A stretch of DNA of 64,000 bases from Cohnella abietis (GTDB lineage: Bacteria > Bacillota > Bacilli > Paenibacillales > Paenibacillaceae): the NCBI RefSeq assembly GCF_004295585.1, contig NZ_AP019400.1, positions 2,950,001 through 3,014,000 on the forward strand. Reading direction: 5' to 3'. Both the position numbers and the translations under genes were made by a program. The notes under the pieces are model-generated. The model worked only from the letters and a program-made list of their open reading frames with translations, was not told the DNA's origin and searched no databases. Below, in pieces: positions 51,356 to 60,183 of the stretch (position 1 is the stretch's first letter; every line of letters starts with the position of its first letter).

Positions 51356-52078
51356 ATGATGGAGCCAGAATCGAAGCATAAGCATGTACATGCGGTGTTC
51401 GAGAGCATCGCATCTGATTACGATAAGATGAACGATATGATCAGCTTTAGACGACATAGAGCTTGGCGTCGGTTTACGATGCGTAAGATGGATGTTAAGC
51501 CAGGTCAAACCTCTTTAGATTTATGCTGTGGAACTTGCGATTGGACCCTTTCGCTTGCTAAAGCTAGCGATAAGGGGAAGACGATTGGTCTTGATTTCAG
51601 TCGTAATATGCTCGATATTGGACAAGCCAAAATCGATAAGCTTGGAATGGGAAATCAAATTACATTAGTTCAAGGTGATGCGATGGACCTTCCATTCGAG
51701 GATAATACATTTGATTTCGTCACAATCGGGTTCGGGCTTCGCAACATACCAGATATTGTTAAGACGCTCAAGGAAATGAAGAGAGTCGTTAAGCCTGGTG
51801 GTAAGATCGTATGCTTGGAGCTTTCTAAACCAACATGGCAGCCGTTCAAAGCACTTTATTATTTTTATTTCAATCGGGTGTTGCCACTGATGGGCAAATG
51901 GTTCGTGAAAAGATACGAGCAATATCGCTGGCTGCCCGAATCACTTGTGCCATTCCCTGATTTGCAAGCTCTCGCGGAGCTATTCCGTTCCATCGGAATG
52001 CGTAACGTAAAGGCATATCCGCTCACTGGCGGCGTAGCTGCATTGCACATCGGTACAAAGGGGAATGAAGGCGTATGA
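51356..52078 (+). CDS. menG: Demethylmenaquinone methyltransferase
   Basis: MenG/UbiE methylates demethylmenaquinone with SAM, the last step to menaquinone. Motifs: FESIASDYDKMNDMISF at the N-terminus, the SAM loop LDLCCGTCDWTLSLA, DAMDLPFEDNTFDFVTIGFG and the signature GLRNIPDI, and LIPMLG-like VLPLMGKWFV. 240 residues is standard. Two adjacent ATGs (51356 and 51359) are possible. The end overlaps the prenyltransferase gene (ATGA). Confidence 0.95.
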   Translation: MMEPESKHKHVHAVFESIASDYDKMNDMISFRRHRAWRRFTMRKMDVKPGQTSLDLCCGTCDWTLSLAKASDKGKTIGLDFSRNMLDIGQAKIDKLGMGNQITLVQGDAMDLPFEDNTFDFVTIGFGLRNIPDIVKTLKEMKRVVKPGGKIVCLELSKPTWQPFKALYYFYFNRVLPLMGKWFVKRYEQYRWLPESLVPFPDLQALAELFRSIGMRNVKAYPLTGGVAALHIGTKGNEGV

Positions 52079-52950
52079 TTTCCAAGCTTCGGACCTTTTT
52101 GGAAATGATTAAGTTTGAACATACCTTGTTTGCCCTTCCGTTCGCTTTTGTCGGAGCTATCCTCGGTGCGGTTACCATGGAGAAGCGACTGCCGGAATGG
52201 AGCGAAGTCGGCTGGGTTTTACTCGCTATGGTTGGGGCTCGTACGGCAGCAATGGGGCTTAACCGAGTAATAGATAAAGCGATTGACGCCCGTAATCCAA
52301 GAACGGCTACAAGAGCCATTCCTGCTGGGCTACTGAAATCGAAGGATGTACTTATTTTTATTGTTATTTCGTTAGTTTTATTGTTCTGGGCTGCAGCGCA
52401 GCTTAACAGTCTTGCTGTTAAATTACTGCCTTTAGCTGTACTTTTCCTTGTTGCCTATTCGTATACAAAGAGATTTACCTGGTTATGTCATATTGTTCTT
52501 GGGTTGACAATTGGTCTAGCTCCGCTAGGTGGTTGGGTAGCCGTTACGGGCAGTATCACTTGGACCTCCATTATTCTTTATATTACCGTCGCGTTATGGA
52601 TAGCTGGCTTTGATATTATTTATGCCTGCCAGGACGAGGAATTTGACCGTAAGGAAGGTCTACACTCTATTCCAGTGAGATTTGGAGTAGCGGGGGCGCT
52701 TCGAATTGCTAAGCTGTTCCATGCGACTACTGCAGTTGGCTTTATCCTCTTGCTAATCCTGACAGATCTAAGCTGGTGGTATCTCGCGGGGACGATTGTT
52801 GCTGCGTTATTATTGCTTTACGAGCATAGGCTTGTTAAACCTAATGATCTGAGCAAGCTTAACGCTGCTTTTTTCACAATGAATGGTATTCTGAGCGCGG
52901 TAATTTTCGTATTCACGTTTATTGACCTAGTGGTGGTGAGATCGTGGTAA
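52075..52950 (+). CDS. mqnP: UbiA-family prenyltransferase (MqnP-type)
   Basis: The 291-residue protein has about eight to nine membrane helices and both Asp-rich motifs of the UbiA superfamily: NRVIDKAID and DIIYACQDEEFD. With mqnA two genes downstream it most likely attaches the polyprenyl chain to the naphthoate of the futalosine pathway (MqnP) rather than to 4-hydroxybenzoate, for which the name UbiA is used; MenA belongs to a different branch. Start overlaps menG and stop overlaps the UbiX-like gene. Confidence 0.88.
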   Translation: MISKLRTFLEMIKFEHTLFALPFAFVGAILGAVTMEKRLPEWSEVGWVLLAMVGARTAAMGLNRVIDKAIDARNPRTATRAIPAGLLKSKDVLIFIVISLVLLFWAAAQLNSLAVKLLPLAVLFLVAYSYTKRFTWLCHIVLGLTIGLAPLGGWVAVTGSITWTSIILYITVALWIAGFDIIYACQDEEFDRKEGLHSIPVRFGVAGALRIAKLFHATTAVGFILLLILTDLSWWYLAGTIVAALLLLYEHRLVKPNDLSKLNAAFFTMNGILSAVIFVFTFIDLVVVRSW

Positions 52951-53585
52951 TGGAAGCAAAGGCGACGATCGAATCTTCAGAGTCTAAAAGGTGGGTAATC
53001 GGGATTACGGGTGCAAGCGGTGCGGTATATGGAGTTACATTATGCCGCCAATTGCTTGCTGCTGGCTTTCATCCTCACTTAGTAATAACTGATGCTGGCT
53101 GGCGAGTGCTCAAAGAGGAGCTAGGCTGGGATGCGGCTCATCGCTTAGATTGTTTGAATAATGCTTTTGAATTCGCAGTAGCCGAAGGGCGAATGACTTA
53201 TCACCCGCTTAACGATATTGGAGCAAGTATTGCAAGTGGGTCCTTTCGCTGCGAAGGTATGGTCGTTATGCCTTGCTCGATGGGATCTTTGGCTGCTATT
53301 GCAGCGGGAGCTTCTACCAACTTGCTAACTCGCTCGGCGGATGTCATGCTTAAGGAAGGACGTCCTTTGCTGCTTGTCCCGAGAGAAACTCCACTCCATG
53401 CTATCCATTTAGAAAACATGCTTAAGCTGTCACGCCTGGGTGTGCGGTTGATACCGGCAATGCCGGCTTTTTATAATGGACCGCAGTCTATCGAAGATAT
53501 CGTTTCCTTCATGGTAGGCAAAGTGATGGACAGCATGGGGATTCAACACAATATATATAAAAGATGGGGACAACCCAATGAATAA
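52950..53585 (+). CDS. ubiX: UbiX-like flavin prenyltransferase (MqnM-type)
   Basis: UbiX proteins make prenylated FMN for UbiD-type decarboxylases. GITGASGAVYGVTLCRQLL (FMN phosphate loop), the GSFRCEGMVVMPCSMGSLAA core and RPLLLVPRETPLHAIHLENM are intact. In the futalosine route a UbiX/UbiD-like pair (MqnM/MqnL) performs the late decarboxylation. The UbiD-like partner is not in this window. ATG at 52950 overlaps the previous stop (TAATG); a GTG at 52944 is also possible. Confidence 0.9.
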   Translation: MEAKATIESSESKRWVIGITGASGAVYGVTLCRQLLAAGFHPHLVITDAGWRVLKEELGWDAAHRLDCLNNAFEFAVAEGRMTYHPLNDIGASIASGSFRCEGMVVMPCSMGSLAAIAAGASTNLLTRSADVMLKEGRPLLLVPRETPLHAIHLENMLKLSRLGVRLIPAMPAFYNGPQSIEDIVSFMVGKVMDSMGIQHNIYKRWGQPNE

Positions 53586-54453
53586 TGGAAACTCTCGGTC
53601 GATTAAGATCGGTCGTATACAATATACTAATGCATGGCCGGTATTTCATCATTTTGATCCCATGTCGCTTCCCTATCAAACAGAGATACACTCTGACATG
53701 CCTGCTACTCTTAATCGTAAGCTAAGAGCGGGTGAGATAGACATAGCAGCTATTTCTTCTTATGCTTATGGAATATCGTCTGATACGTACTATTTACTTC
53801 CGAACCTATCAGTAAGCTCATTCGGTCGTGTGCAATCTATATTGCTTTTTCTAAAATCTCCCCTTGAACAGGTTATTCATGGTAAGATCGCCTTAACGAC
53901 AACCTCTGCAACGTCTGTGAATTTACTTAAGATAATTATGGAGAAGTTCTACGGCGGCAAACCTATCTATGAGGATGCAGAGCCTTCATTGGAGAAAATG
54001 CTGGAGAATGCGGATGCCGCGTTGCTTATTGGGGATCATGCGATTCGTGCCTCCTGGGTGGATCACGGATATCGCGTGCTCGATTTGGGTGAAGTTTGGA
54101 ACGTATGGACAGGACACTGGATGACTTATGCATTATGGGCTGTGCACAAGAAAACAGCTGAGCAATATCCTGAAGCCATAGCTAGCCTATATCATGCATT
54201 GCTTGAAAGTAAGAGACACTCCTCTCAAGATCTTGAACCCATCGTTTCCAAGGCTACGGCGGAAATCGGGGGAACGTCTCAGTACTGGAGTAATTATTTC
54301 CGTCATTTGTGTCACGATTTCGGCCCAGACCAGAAAGCTGGCTTACAGCTCTACTTTAAGTACGCGCGTGAGCTTGGATTGATGACTGAAGAGGTTCAGC
54401 TTTCAGAATTACCTAGCCTACATGTTCCCGATAACCTATCAAAGCACAGGTGA
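53578..54453 (+). CDS. mqnA: Chorismate dehydratase MqnA
   Basis: MqnA removes water from chorismate to give 3-enolpyruvylbenzoate, the entry into the futalosine menaquinone pathway. The periplasmic-binding-protein-like fold shows IKIGRIQYTNAWPVF at the start, LRAGEIDIAAISSYAYG, LTTTSATSVNLLKI and LLIGDHAIR. It is 291 residues. The ATG overlaps the UbiX-like stop. Its presence makes this a futalosine organism; the classical men genes are not in the window. Confidence 0.93.
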   Translation: MNNGNSRSIKIGRIQYTNAWPVFHHFDPMSLPYQTEIHSDMPATLNRKLRAGEIDIAAISSYAYGISSDTYYLLPNLSVSSFGRVQSILLFLKSPLEQVIHGKIALTTTSATSVNLLKIIMEKFYGGKPIYEDAEPSLEKMLENADAALLIGDHAIRASWVDHGYRVLDLGEVWNVWTGHWMTYALWAVHKKTAEQYPEAIASLYHALLESKRHSSQDLEPIVSKATAEIGGTSQYWSNYFRHLCHDFGPDQKAGLQLYFKYARELGLMTEEVQLSELPSLHVPDNLSKHR

Positions 54454-54457
54454 ATTT

Positions 54458-55432
54458 ATGAAATTGATGCAGCTATATGCCGCTATGAAATCGGATTTAC
54501 AAGCAATTGAAGACCAAATGGCAATAACGGTAGCCTCTGATTTGCCAACCCTAAGTGAAGCATCGCTTCATTTACTTAAGGCGGGCGGGAAGAGGATACG
54601 ACCGATATTTGTGCTGCTGTCGGGCAAGTTCGGTACCTATTCGGTAGAAACGCTCAAACGGGTCGCCGTTCCTCTAGAACTTATACATATGGCTACATTG
54701 GTGCATGATGACGTTATAGATGATGCCAATATTCGGCGCGGCCAGCTTACCGTCAAGTCGAAGTGGGATAATCGCATAGCTATGTATACGGGTGATTATA
54801 TTTACGCAAAGGCATTGACGGTAATTACCGAGCTAGACAAGCCTCGTATTCATCAAGTTCTATCGGGTTCCATCGTTCAAATGGTTATTGGAGAAATGGA
54901 ACAGATACGTGATTTCTTTAATGTTGACCAGAGCGTGCGTAACTATTTGCTACGGATTCGACGCAAGACGGCGCTACTTATCGCTATAAGCTGTCAGCTG
55001 GGAGCTTTGGCAACAGATGCACCACCTCGAGCTAGCCATGCTCTATATCGGTTTGGCTATAATGTGGGTATGGCTTTCCAGATTACGGATGATCTTCTTG
55101 ATCTATGTGGTACAGAGAAGGCGATTGGTAAGCCTCCGGGAAGCGATTTGAGGCAAGGAAACATTACGCTACCTGTGTTGTATGCTCTTCAAGATGCATC
55201 AATTAAGGATAAGCTGCTTGAGGAGATTGAGTTAATCAAGATCAGCGAGGGTGTTGCAAATTCTGCTGCTGCGGTTAAGCTTGTCCGCTCTAGTAGCGGT
55301 ATTAAGAAAGCCGAGGAAATGGCTTCCAGATATATTGCCAAAGCTTTGAAAGCTCTGGAAGGACTCCCCGATATACCAGCTAAACGAAATTTGGCTGATA
55401 TTGCCCGTATTGTTGCTAAACGAAGTTATTAA
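54458..55432 (+). CDS. hepT: Heptaprenyl diphosphate synthase component 2
   Basis: HepT (GerCC) is the catalytic trans-prenyltransferase subunit that extends farnesyl diphosphate to C35. First Asp-rich motif DDVIDDANIRRG and second DDLLDLCG are intact, with GGKRIRP near the N-terminus and GDYIYAKAL. 324 residues is normal. ATG at 54458 follows CAGGTGAAT, five bases after mqnA. It closes the menaquinone run begun by hepS. Confidence 0.95.
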   Translation: MKLMQLYAAMKSDLQAIEDQMAITVASDLPTLSEASLHLLKAGGKRIRPIFVLLSGKFGTYSVETLKRVAVPLELIHMATLVHDDVIDDANIRRGQLTVKSKWDNRIAMYTGDYIYAKALTVITELDKPRIHQVLSGSIVQMVIGEMEQIRDFFNVDQSVRNYLLRIRRKTALLIAISCQLGALATDAPPRASHALYRFGYNVGMAFQITDDLLDLCGTEKAIGKPPGSDLRQGNITLPVLYALQDASIKDKLLEEIELIKISEGVANSAAAVKLVRSSSGIKKAEEMASRYIAKALKALEGLPDIPAKRNLADIARIVAKRSY

Positions 55433-55485
55433 GAGCATTTTTTATGTTAAAATGATGATTACTATCGTTAGAAAGGAGAGTTTAT

Positions 55486-55929
55486 ATGGAAAAGACTTAC
55501 TTAATGGTTAAGCCCGATGGAGTTCAACGGGGACTGATTGGTGAAATCGTCAGCCGTTTTGAACGCAAGGGGTTGAAGCTTGTCGCTGCTAAGCTTATGA
55601 ATGTATCCTTGGAGCGAGCAGAGCAGCATTATGCCGAGCATAAGGGCAAAGATTTCTATGATATGCTCTTGAAGTTTATAACAGCAGGACCTGTGTTCGC
55701 AATGGTGTGGGAAGGCGATCAGGCAGTGGGATTATGCCGTGCTCTAATCGGAAAGACCAACGCTCTTGAAGCGGCACCTGGAACGATCCGCAGTGATTTT
55801 GCTATACATACGAATTTCAATTTAATTCATGGCTCGGATTCGCACGATAGCGCTGAGCGTGAAATCAGCATCTTTTTCTCCGAAGAGGAACTGGTTTCTT
55901 ACGATAAGGTTATACAGGTTTGGATCTAA
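55486..55929 (+). CDS. ndk: Nucleoside diphosphate kinase
   Basis: Ndk equilibrates nucleoside diphosphates and triphosphates through a phosphohistidine. The active-site His115 is in NLIHGSDS, with [11 protein letters not shown] and the Kpn loop region [18 protein letters not shown] present. 147 residues, hexamer-forming in the family. GAAAGGAGAG precedes the ATG. In Bacillus ndk lies between hepT and cheR, as here. Confidence 0.97.
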   Translation: MEKTYLMVKPDGVQRGLIGEIVSRFERKGLKLVAAKLMNVSLERAEQHYAEHKGKDFYDMLLKFITAGPVFAMVWEGDQAVGLCRALIGKTNALEAAPGTIRSDFAIHTNFNLIHGSDSHDSAEREISIFFSEEELVSYDKVIQVWI

Positions 55930-55993
55930 TTGATTAAGGCTTTTGTGTTCGGATAGGTACAGATGCTTAACTCGGGGGAGAGCAGGATACGTT

Positions 55994-56815
55994 ATGGGAG
56001 ACATACGTTCCAATGTGAGTAGTAATGCGACTGTTTCGGATGATGAGGATTTCGCCCGTTTCATAGTCAATATTAAACGTTCGACCTCTATTGACTTGTC
56101 GCAATACAAAGAGAACCAAATGCGGCGCAGGTTAACTACCTTGCGTTCCAAATACGGGTATTCAACGTTTGCTGAATACTTCACTGCTCTATCAAGTGAA
56201 GCCAAGCTTCGCAATGAATTTCTGGATAGAATGACGATTAATGTTTCTGAGTTCTGGCGTAACCAGAATCGGTGGCAAGTGTTAAAGGATAAGTTCCTTC
56301 CCCAGCTTCTTAAAGCTTCTCCCCGTCTTAATATATGGAGCGCTGCATGCTCTACTGGTGAAGAGCCCTACACGCTTGGCATGATATTAGATTCACTGGA
56401 TGCGCTAGATCGAACAACGCTCATTGCTACAGACATTGATGACGGTGTTCTAGCCAAAGCTAGGGAAGGCGTCTATTTAGAGCGTTCCTTGAGAGATGTC
56501 CCTGTAGAATATAAGAATAAGTATTTTACCCAAGTCGACGGAGCTTTTAAAGTATCCGATAAGCTGAAAAAAGCGGTAAAATTGCAAAAGCAAAACTTGC
56601 TATTAGATAATTTCGGAGATAAATATGATTTGATCGTTTGCCGAAATGTTATGATTTACTTCACAGAGGAAGCCAAGCATGTGCTTTATGGTAAGTTCGC
56701 TCGTGCGCTTAAGCCAGGCGGTCTCTTGTTCGTCGGGAGCACGGAGCAAATTTTTACTCCAGGGCAATATGGCTTGGAAACAGCAGACACTTTTTTTTAC
56801 AGGCGGATGCTTTAA
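55994..56815 (+). CDS. cheR: Chemotaxis protein methyltransferase CheR
   Basis: CheR methylates glutamates of chemoreceptors with SAM for adaptation. The N-terminal helical domain (QYKENQMRRRLTTLRSK) and NVSEFWRN precede the SAM domain with IWSAACSTGEEPYTLGM, ATDIDDGVLAKAREG, and the conserved CRNVMIYF. 273 residues from the ATG at 55994 (GGGGGAGAG upstream at some distance). It sits outside the main che operon, as in B. subtilis. Confidence 0.95.
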   Translation: MGDIRSNVSSNATVSDDEDFARFIVNIKRSTSIDLSQYKENQMRRRLTTLRSKYGYSTFAEYFTALSSEAKLRNEFLDRMTINVSEFWRNQNRWQVLKDKFLPQLLKASPRLNIWSAACSTGEEPYTLGMILDSLDALDRTTLIATDIDDGVLAKAREGVYLERSLRDVPVEYKNKYFTQVDGAFKVSDKLKKAVKLQKQNLLLDNFGDKYDLIVCRNVMIYFTEEAKHVLYGKFARALKPGGLLFVGSTEQIFTPGQYGLETADTFFYRRML

Positions 56816-56875
56816 GCGTATGTTAAATAGGTTGCCAACCGATAATAAGGCTATTCAGGTTATTCGGGGGGAATT

Positions 56876-57037
56876 ATGGATAAACGGAAGGTCATAGCCG
56901 CGTACAGACGAGGATTGATTTCTATGCAGGAATGTGCGCAAATTCTAGGTTTGGACAACGTAGAATTACTTGGTTATATGAGGGAATCGAGAGTCATACG
57001 ACCGAAACCCAATAAGAAGCAGTCCGTCCGCAAATGA
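56876..57037 (+). CDS. 53-residue protein with a helix-turn-helix-like pattern
   Basis: A short frame begins with ATG at 56876 after GGGGGGAA and encodes 53 residues. AYRRGLISMQECAQILG followed by LDNVELLGYMRES reads like a small HTH (turn around ILGLDN), and the C-terminus is basic (RPKPNKKQSVRK). I recognise no family. It lies between cheR and the aroC promoter; the terminator overlaps its last codons, typical for a real 3' end. Confidence 0.6.
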   Translation: MDKRKVIAAYRRGLISMQECAQILGLDNVELLGYMRESRVIRPKPNKKQSVRK

Positions 57038-57051
57038 CGGGCTGTTTTCTT
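57020..57051 (+). terminator. Terminator before aroC
   Basis: CAGTCCGTC pairs with GACGGGCTG (one mismatch), followed by TTTTCTT. It overlaps the 3' end of the 53-residue gene. Confidence 0.75.
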
Positions 57052-57079
57052 GTCAAACGCTTTAACGCTGTACTATAAT
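57050..57079 (+). promoter_or_regulatory. SigA promoter of aroC-aroB-aroH
   Basis: TTGTCA (57050-57055), 18-base spacer, TATAAT (57074-57079), 48 bases before aroC. Confidence 0.75.
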
Positions 57080-57126
57080 GATCAAAGATGTTCACGGAAT
57101 TGAGTGGCTAAAGGGAGGAATAAAGC

Positions 57127-58296
57127 TTGAGTTTACGTTATTTGACTGCTGGAGAAACACATGGACCACAGCTTACTGCAATTATTGAGGGATTACCGAG
57201 TAATCTAGAGCTTGATTTCGAAGAGTTGAATTTTCAATTGCAACGTCGCCAGAAAGGCCATGGCCGGGGTCGTCGGATGCAAATAGAGACAGATACCGCG
57301 CAAATCGTTGGTGGGGTAAGACATGGTCGCACAACAGGTGCGCCAGTAGCTGTTGTTGTGGAAAATAAAGATTGGAAGCATTGGACCTCTGTTATGAATG
57401 TTGAGCCTGTTGAAGGCAGTGATGAAGCGAAACGTCGTGTGTTTCGTCCACGTCCAGGACACGCTGATCTTAACGGCGGCTTGAAATACAATCTTAAGGA
57501 TTTGCGTAATGTGTTAGAGCGTTCTAGCGCTCGCGAAACTGCAGCACGTGTTGCAGTTGGCGCTATTGCTCGACAATTGCTTGCTAAATTCGGAATTAAA
57601 GTAGCTGGACACGTTGTATCGATTGGTGAGGTTACTGCAGCAACGCCTAATCTGCCTATTGATGAGCTTATTGCTGTGACTGAAGAGTCTTCGGTAAGAG
57701 TTGCAGATAAAGAAGCCGAACAGAAAATGATAGAGCTGATTGATCGCATGAAGGCAGAAGGCGATACCATTGGCGGCGTAGTTGAATGTATCGTTTCGGG
57801 CTTGCCAGTCGGACTCGGAAGCCACGTACAATGGGATCGCAAGCTTGATGGACGCATTGCACAAGCGGTTGTTTCCATTAACGCATTCAAAGGTGTTGAG
57901 GTTGGTATTGGCTTTGAAGCAGCACGAATTCCAGGCTCTAAGGTACATGATGAAATTTTGCATACCGCAGACAAAGGCTTCCACCGTGCATCCAATCGTG
58001 CGGGCGGCTTCGAGGGCGGTATGACAACAGGAGAGCCTATTGTTGTTCGTGGCGTAATGAAGCCAATTCCTACTTTATACAAGCCACTAGCAAGTGTTGA
58101 TATCGATACGAAGGAAGCTTTTACTGCACAGGTTGAACGTTCAGATGCCTGCGCTGTACCAGCTGCAAGCGTCGTTATGGAGCACGTTGTAACTTGGGAA
58201 GTGGCGAAAGCATTTTTGGAGAAGTTCGGCGGGGATTCTATTGAGGAAATCCAAGCGAACCTGGACAACTACCTGAGCCAAGTAGAGGCGTACTAA
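57127..58296 (+). CDS. aroC: Chorismate synthase
   Basis: AroC (aroF in B. subtilis) makes chorismate from EPSP with reduced FMN. Signatures: [17 protein letters not shown] with the catalytic His, [20 protein letters not shown], and the C-terminal [11 protein letters not shown]. 389 residues matches the family. TTG at 57127 follows GGGAGGAA. The stop overlaps the aroB start (TAATG). Its product feeds trpE, aroH and mqnA, all in this window. Confidence 0.96.
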   Translation: MSLRYLTAGETHGPQLTAIIEGLPSNLELDFEELNFQLQRRQKGHGRGRRMQIETDTAQIVGGVRHGRTTGAPVAVVVENKDWKHWTSVMNVEPVEGSDEAKRRVFRPRPGHADLNGGLKYNLKDLRNVLERSSARETAARVAVGAIARQLLAKFGIKVAGHVVSIGEVTAATPNLPIDELIAVTEESSVRVADKEAEQKMIELIDRMKAEGDTIGGVVECIVSGLPVGLGSHVQWDRKLDGRIAQAVVSINAFKGVEVGIGFEAARIPGSKVHDEILHTADKGFHRASNRAGGFEGGMTTGEPIVVRGVMKPIPTLYKPLASVDIDTKEAFTAQVERSDACAVPAASVVMEHVVTWEVAKAFLEKFGGDSIEEIQANLDNYLSQVEAY

Positions 58297-59405
58297 TGGC
58301 GGCGGGCGAAACGAGAGAGCTGACGGTTGATCTTGGGGAACGCTCCTATCCGATTTACATTGGTACAGGATTAATTATACGTATAGGAGAAATATTCAAG
58401 GAGCGGGCAATTCCGGTTAAATCTCCGATCTTGCTCGTAACAGATAGCTCTGTCGCGGACTTATATGCAGATAGGGTTGAAGAGGTTTTCGCTAACGCAG
58501 GCTATACGGTAACAACCGCTGTTGTACCGTCAGGTGAAACGTCTAAATCGTTAGAGATGCTGGATGAGTTAATCGGCGCTGCGCTAGAAGCAGGACTCGA
58601 TCGTAAATCTACTGTCATTGCATTAGGTGGTGGAGTTGTAGGAGATCTAGCAGGCTTTGTAGCTGCGTCCTACATGAGAGGCGTTCGGTTCGTGCAGATT
58701 CCGACGACGATATTGGCTCACGATAGCAGCGTCGGAGGAAAAGTAGCTGTTAACCATCGTTTGGCCAAAAATATTATCGGCGCATTTCATCAGCCTGAAT
58801 TCGTGCTATATGATCTCGACACGTTGGCGAGCTTACCATTGAGAGAAGTTCGCGCAGGGTTGTCGGAAGTGATTAAGCACGGACTTATCTGGAATGCTGA
58901 CTTCGTTGCTTGGTGCGACGAGAATGCGGATAAACTGCTTTCTCTGGATTCAGAAGCACTTGGTTATGCACTGTATGAAGGCTGCAAGGTGAAATCGATT
59001 GTTGTATCCCGCGATGAGCGTGAGAATGATCTGCGCGCTATTCTCAATCTGGGGCATACGATTGGTCATGCACTTGAAGCTGTTGCGGGCTATGGTGAGC
59101 TGCTACACGGAGAAGCGATTGCTATCGGAATGGTCGGATCAGCAAGACTGGCCGCTAAGTTTGGCTACTCTTCGGAAATTGCCGAGGAGACAGAACGGAT
59201 TTTCAAGAAATTTGGGCTCCCTGTTCGCATTCCAGCTAGCTGTGATCCAGAAGAAATTATGAGTGCTATGCTACACGATAAGAAATTTTCCGAGGGTAAA
59301 ATGGTATTCGTAGTTCCCACCGCCATCGGAAGCGTGGAAATTCGCAATGATGTGCCTTCCTCGTGGGTAAGAGAAATCGTGGATGAATTGAGAGAGGGGA
59401 ATTAA
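58296..59405 (+). CDS. aroB: 3-dehydroquinate synthase
   Basis: AroB closes DAHP to dehydroquinate with NAD and a metal ion. The NAD/metal core ALGGGVVGDLAGFVAASYMR, PTTILAHDSSVGGKVAVNH, AGLSEVIKHGL and the His ligands in LNLGHTIGHALE and LLHGEAIAIGM are all intact. 369 residues. Translationally coupled to aroC, and followed by aroH after five bases. Confidence 0.97.
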   Translation: MAAGETRELTVDLGERSYPIYIGTGLIIRIGEIFKERAIPVKSPILLVTDSSVADLYADRVEEVFANAGYTVTTAVVPSGETSKSLEMLDELIGAALEAGLDRKSTVIALGGGVVGDLAGFVAASYMRGVRFVQIPTTILAHDSSVGGKVAVNHRLAKNIIGAFHQPEFVLYDLDTLASLPLREVRAGLSEVIKHGLIWNADFVAWCDENADKLLSLDSEALGYALYEGCKVKSIVVSRDERENDLRAILNLGHTIGHALEAVAGYGELLHGEAIAIGMVGSARLAAKFGYSSEIAEETERIFKKFGLPVRIPASCDPEEIMSAMLHDKKFSEGKMVFVVPTAIGSVEIRNDVPSSWVREIVDELREGN

Positions 59406-59410
59406 CAACC

Positions 59411-59779
59411 ATGAGTGTTAGGGGAATCCGCGGGGCTATTACGGTTGAACTGAATGAAGAAGGCCCGATTCTGGATGCAACAATTGAACTATTAAAAGGG
59501 ATCATAGAAGTTAATCAATTCGATCCTGAAGATATAGCAAGTGTATTCGTAACGGTTACACAAGATTTGGATGCCACCTTTCCTGCTCGTGCGATTCGTC
59601 AAATGGCAGGCTGGGAGCTTGTTCCACTTATGTGTTCCCTTGAAGTACCGGTTAAAGGCAGCTTAGAGAAGTGTATTCGCTTAATGGTACAGGTTAACAC
59701 GGATCTTCTTCAGAAGGATATCCGCCATGTTTACTTAAACCGTGCACAAGCTCTACGTCCAGATTTAGCGGCGAAGTAA
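59411..59779 (+). CDS. aroH: Monofunctional chorismate mutase, AroH type
   Basis: AroH rearranges chorismate to prephenate toward Phe and Tyr. The 122-residue trimer-type fold shows MSVRGIRGAITVE with the active-site Arg, FVTVTQDLDATFPARAIR, and a C-terminal RHVYLNRAQALRPD with the second active-site Arg/Tyr. GAGAGGGGAATTAA precedes the ATG. Last gene of the aro run. Confidence 0.96.
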   Translation: MSVRGIRGAITVELNEEGPILDATIELLKGIIEVNQFDPEDIASVFVTVTQDLDATFPARAIRQMAGWELVPLMCSLEVPVKGSLEKCIRLMVQVNTDLLQKDIRHVYLNRAQALRPDLAAK

Positions 59780-59810
59780 AAGTGGTGGTGTCGCAGGTAT
59801 TTGCAGCGAT

Positions 59811-59939
59811 CGCAGACCGCAGACCGCAGACCGCAGACCGCAGACCGCAGACCGCAGACCGCAGACCGCAGACCGCAGACCGCAGACCGCAGACCGCAGA
59901 CCGCAGACCGCAGACCGCAGACCGCAGACCGCAGACCGC
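59811..59939 (+). repeat. Heptanucleotide microsatellite (CGCAGAC), about 18 copies
   Basis: CGCAGAC repeats perfectly from 59811 to 59936 (18 copies) with a partial nineteenth. It lies 31 bases after the aroH stop. The unit has no stop codon in any forward frame, so open frames of about 60-70 codons run through it; these are by-products of the repeat. Confidence 0.97.
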
Positions 59940-60021
59940 GAATTACAACTTGCTTCTCTGTTTGTTTTCAGTTAATCTATTTATGATTTCGCAATTATAA
60001 AACAATTAACGCGTGAAGCAC

Positions 60022-60058
60022 ACGCCATTTCCCTTATCTAGGGAGATGGCGTTTTTTT
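60022..60058 (+). terminator. Intrinsic terminator after the microsatellite
   Basis: ACGCCAT (60022-60028) pairs with ATGGCGT (60045-60051), with an inner TCCCT/AGGGA stem, then T residues. It presumably ends the aroCBH transcript. Confidence 0.92.
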
Positions 60059-60088
60059 GTACGATTAGCGTTCTATGCCAATGTGCCC

Positions 60089-60136
60089 GATACAAACGTA
60101 TGCCATCGTCCGAAGGACGGCGAAGTTGTTTACTTG
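60089..60136 (+). repeat. 5'-leader hairpin element, copy 3
   Basis: GATACAAACGT (60089-60099), CGTCC/GGACG stem (60107-60111 / 60115-60119), then GCGAAGTTGTTTACTTG. It shares GATACAAACGT, ACGGCGAAG and GTTTACTTG with the copy before prsW. It lies between a terminator and the gene at 60.18 kb. Confidence 0.65.
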
Positions 60137-60183
60137 TGTAACTTGAAGTGTATAACTTTTTATCAATGGGAGGAGAAGTGAAA

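Noticed and set aside
57234..58268. 344-codon minus-strand frame opposite aroC
   Set aside because: aroC is unmistakable on the plus strand; the antisense frame has no ribosome site or recognisable sequence.
59782..60000. Repeat protein of PQTADRR units
   Set aside because: The 7-base unit lacks stops in every forward frame, so open frames arise automatically. There is no ribosome site and no family.
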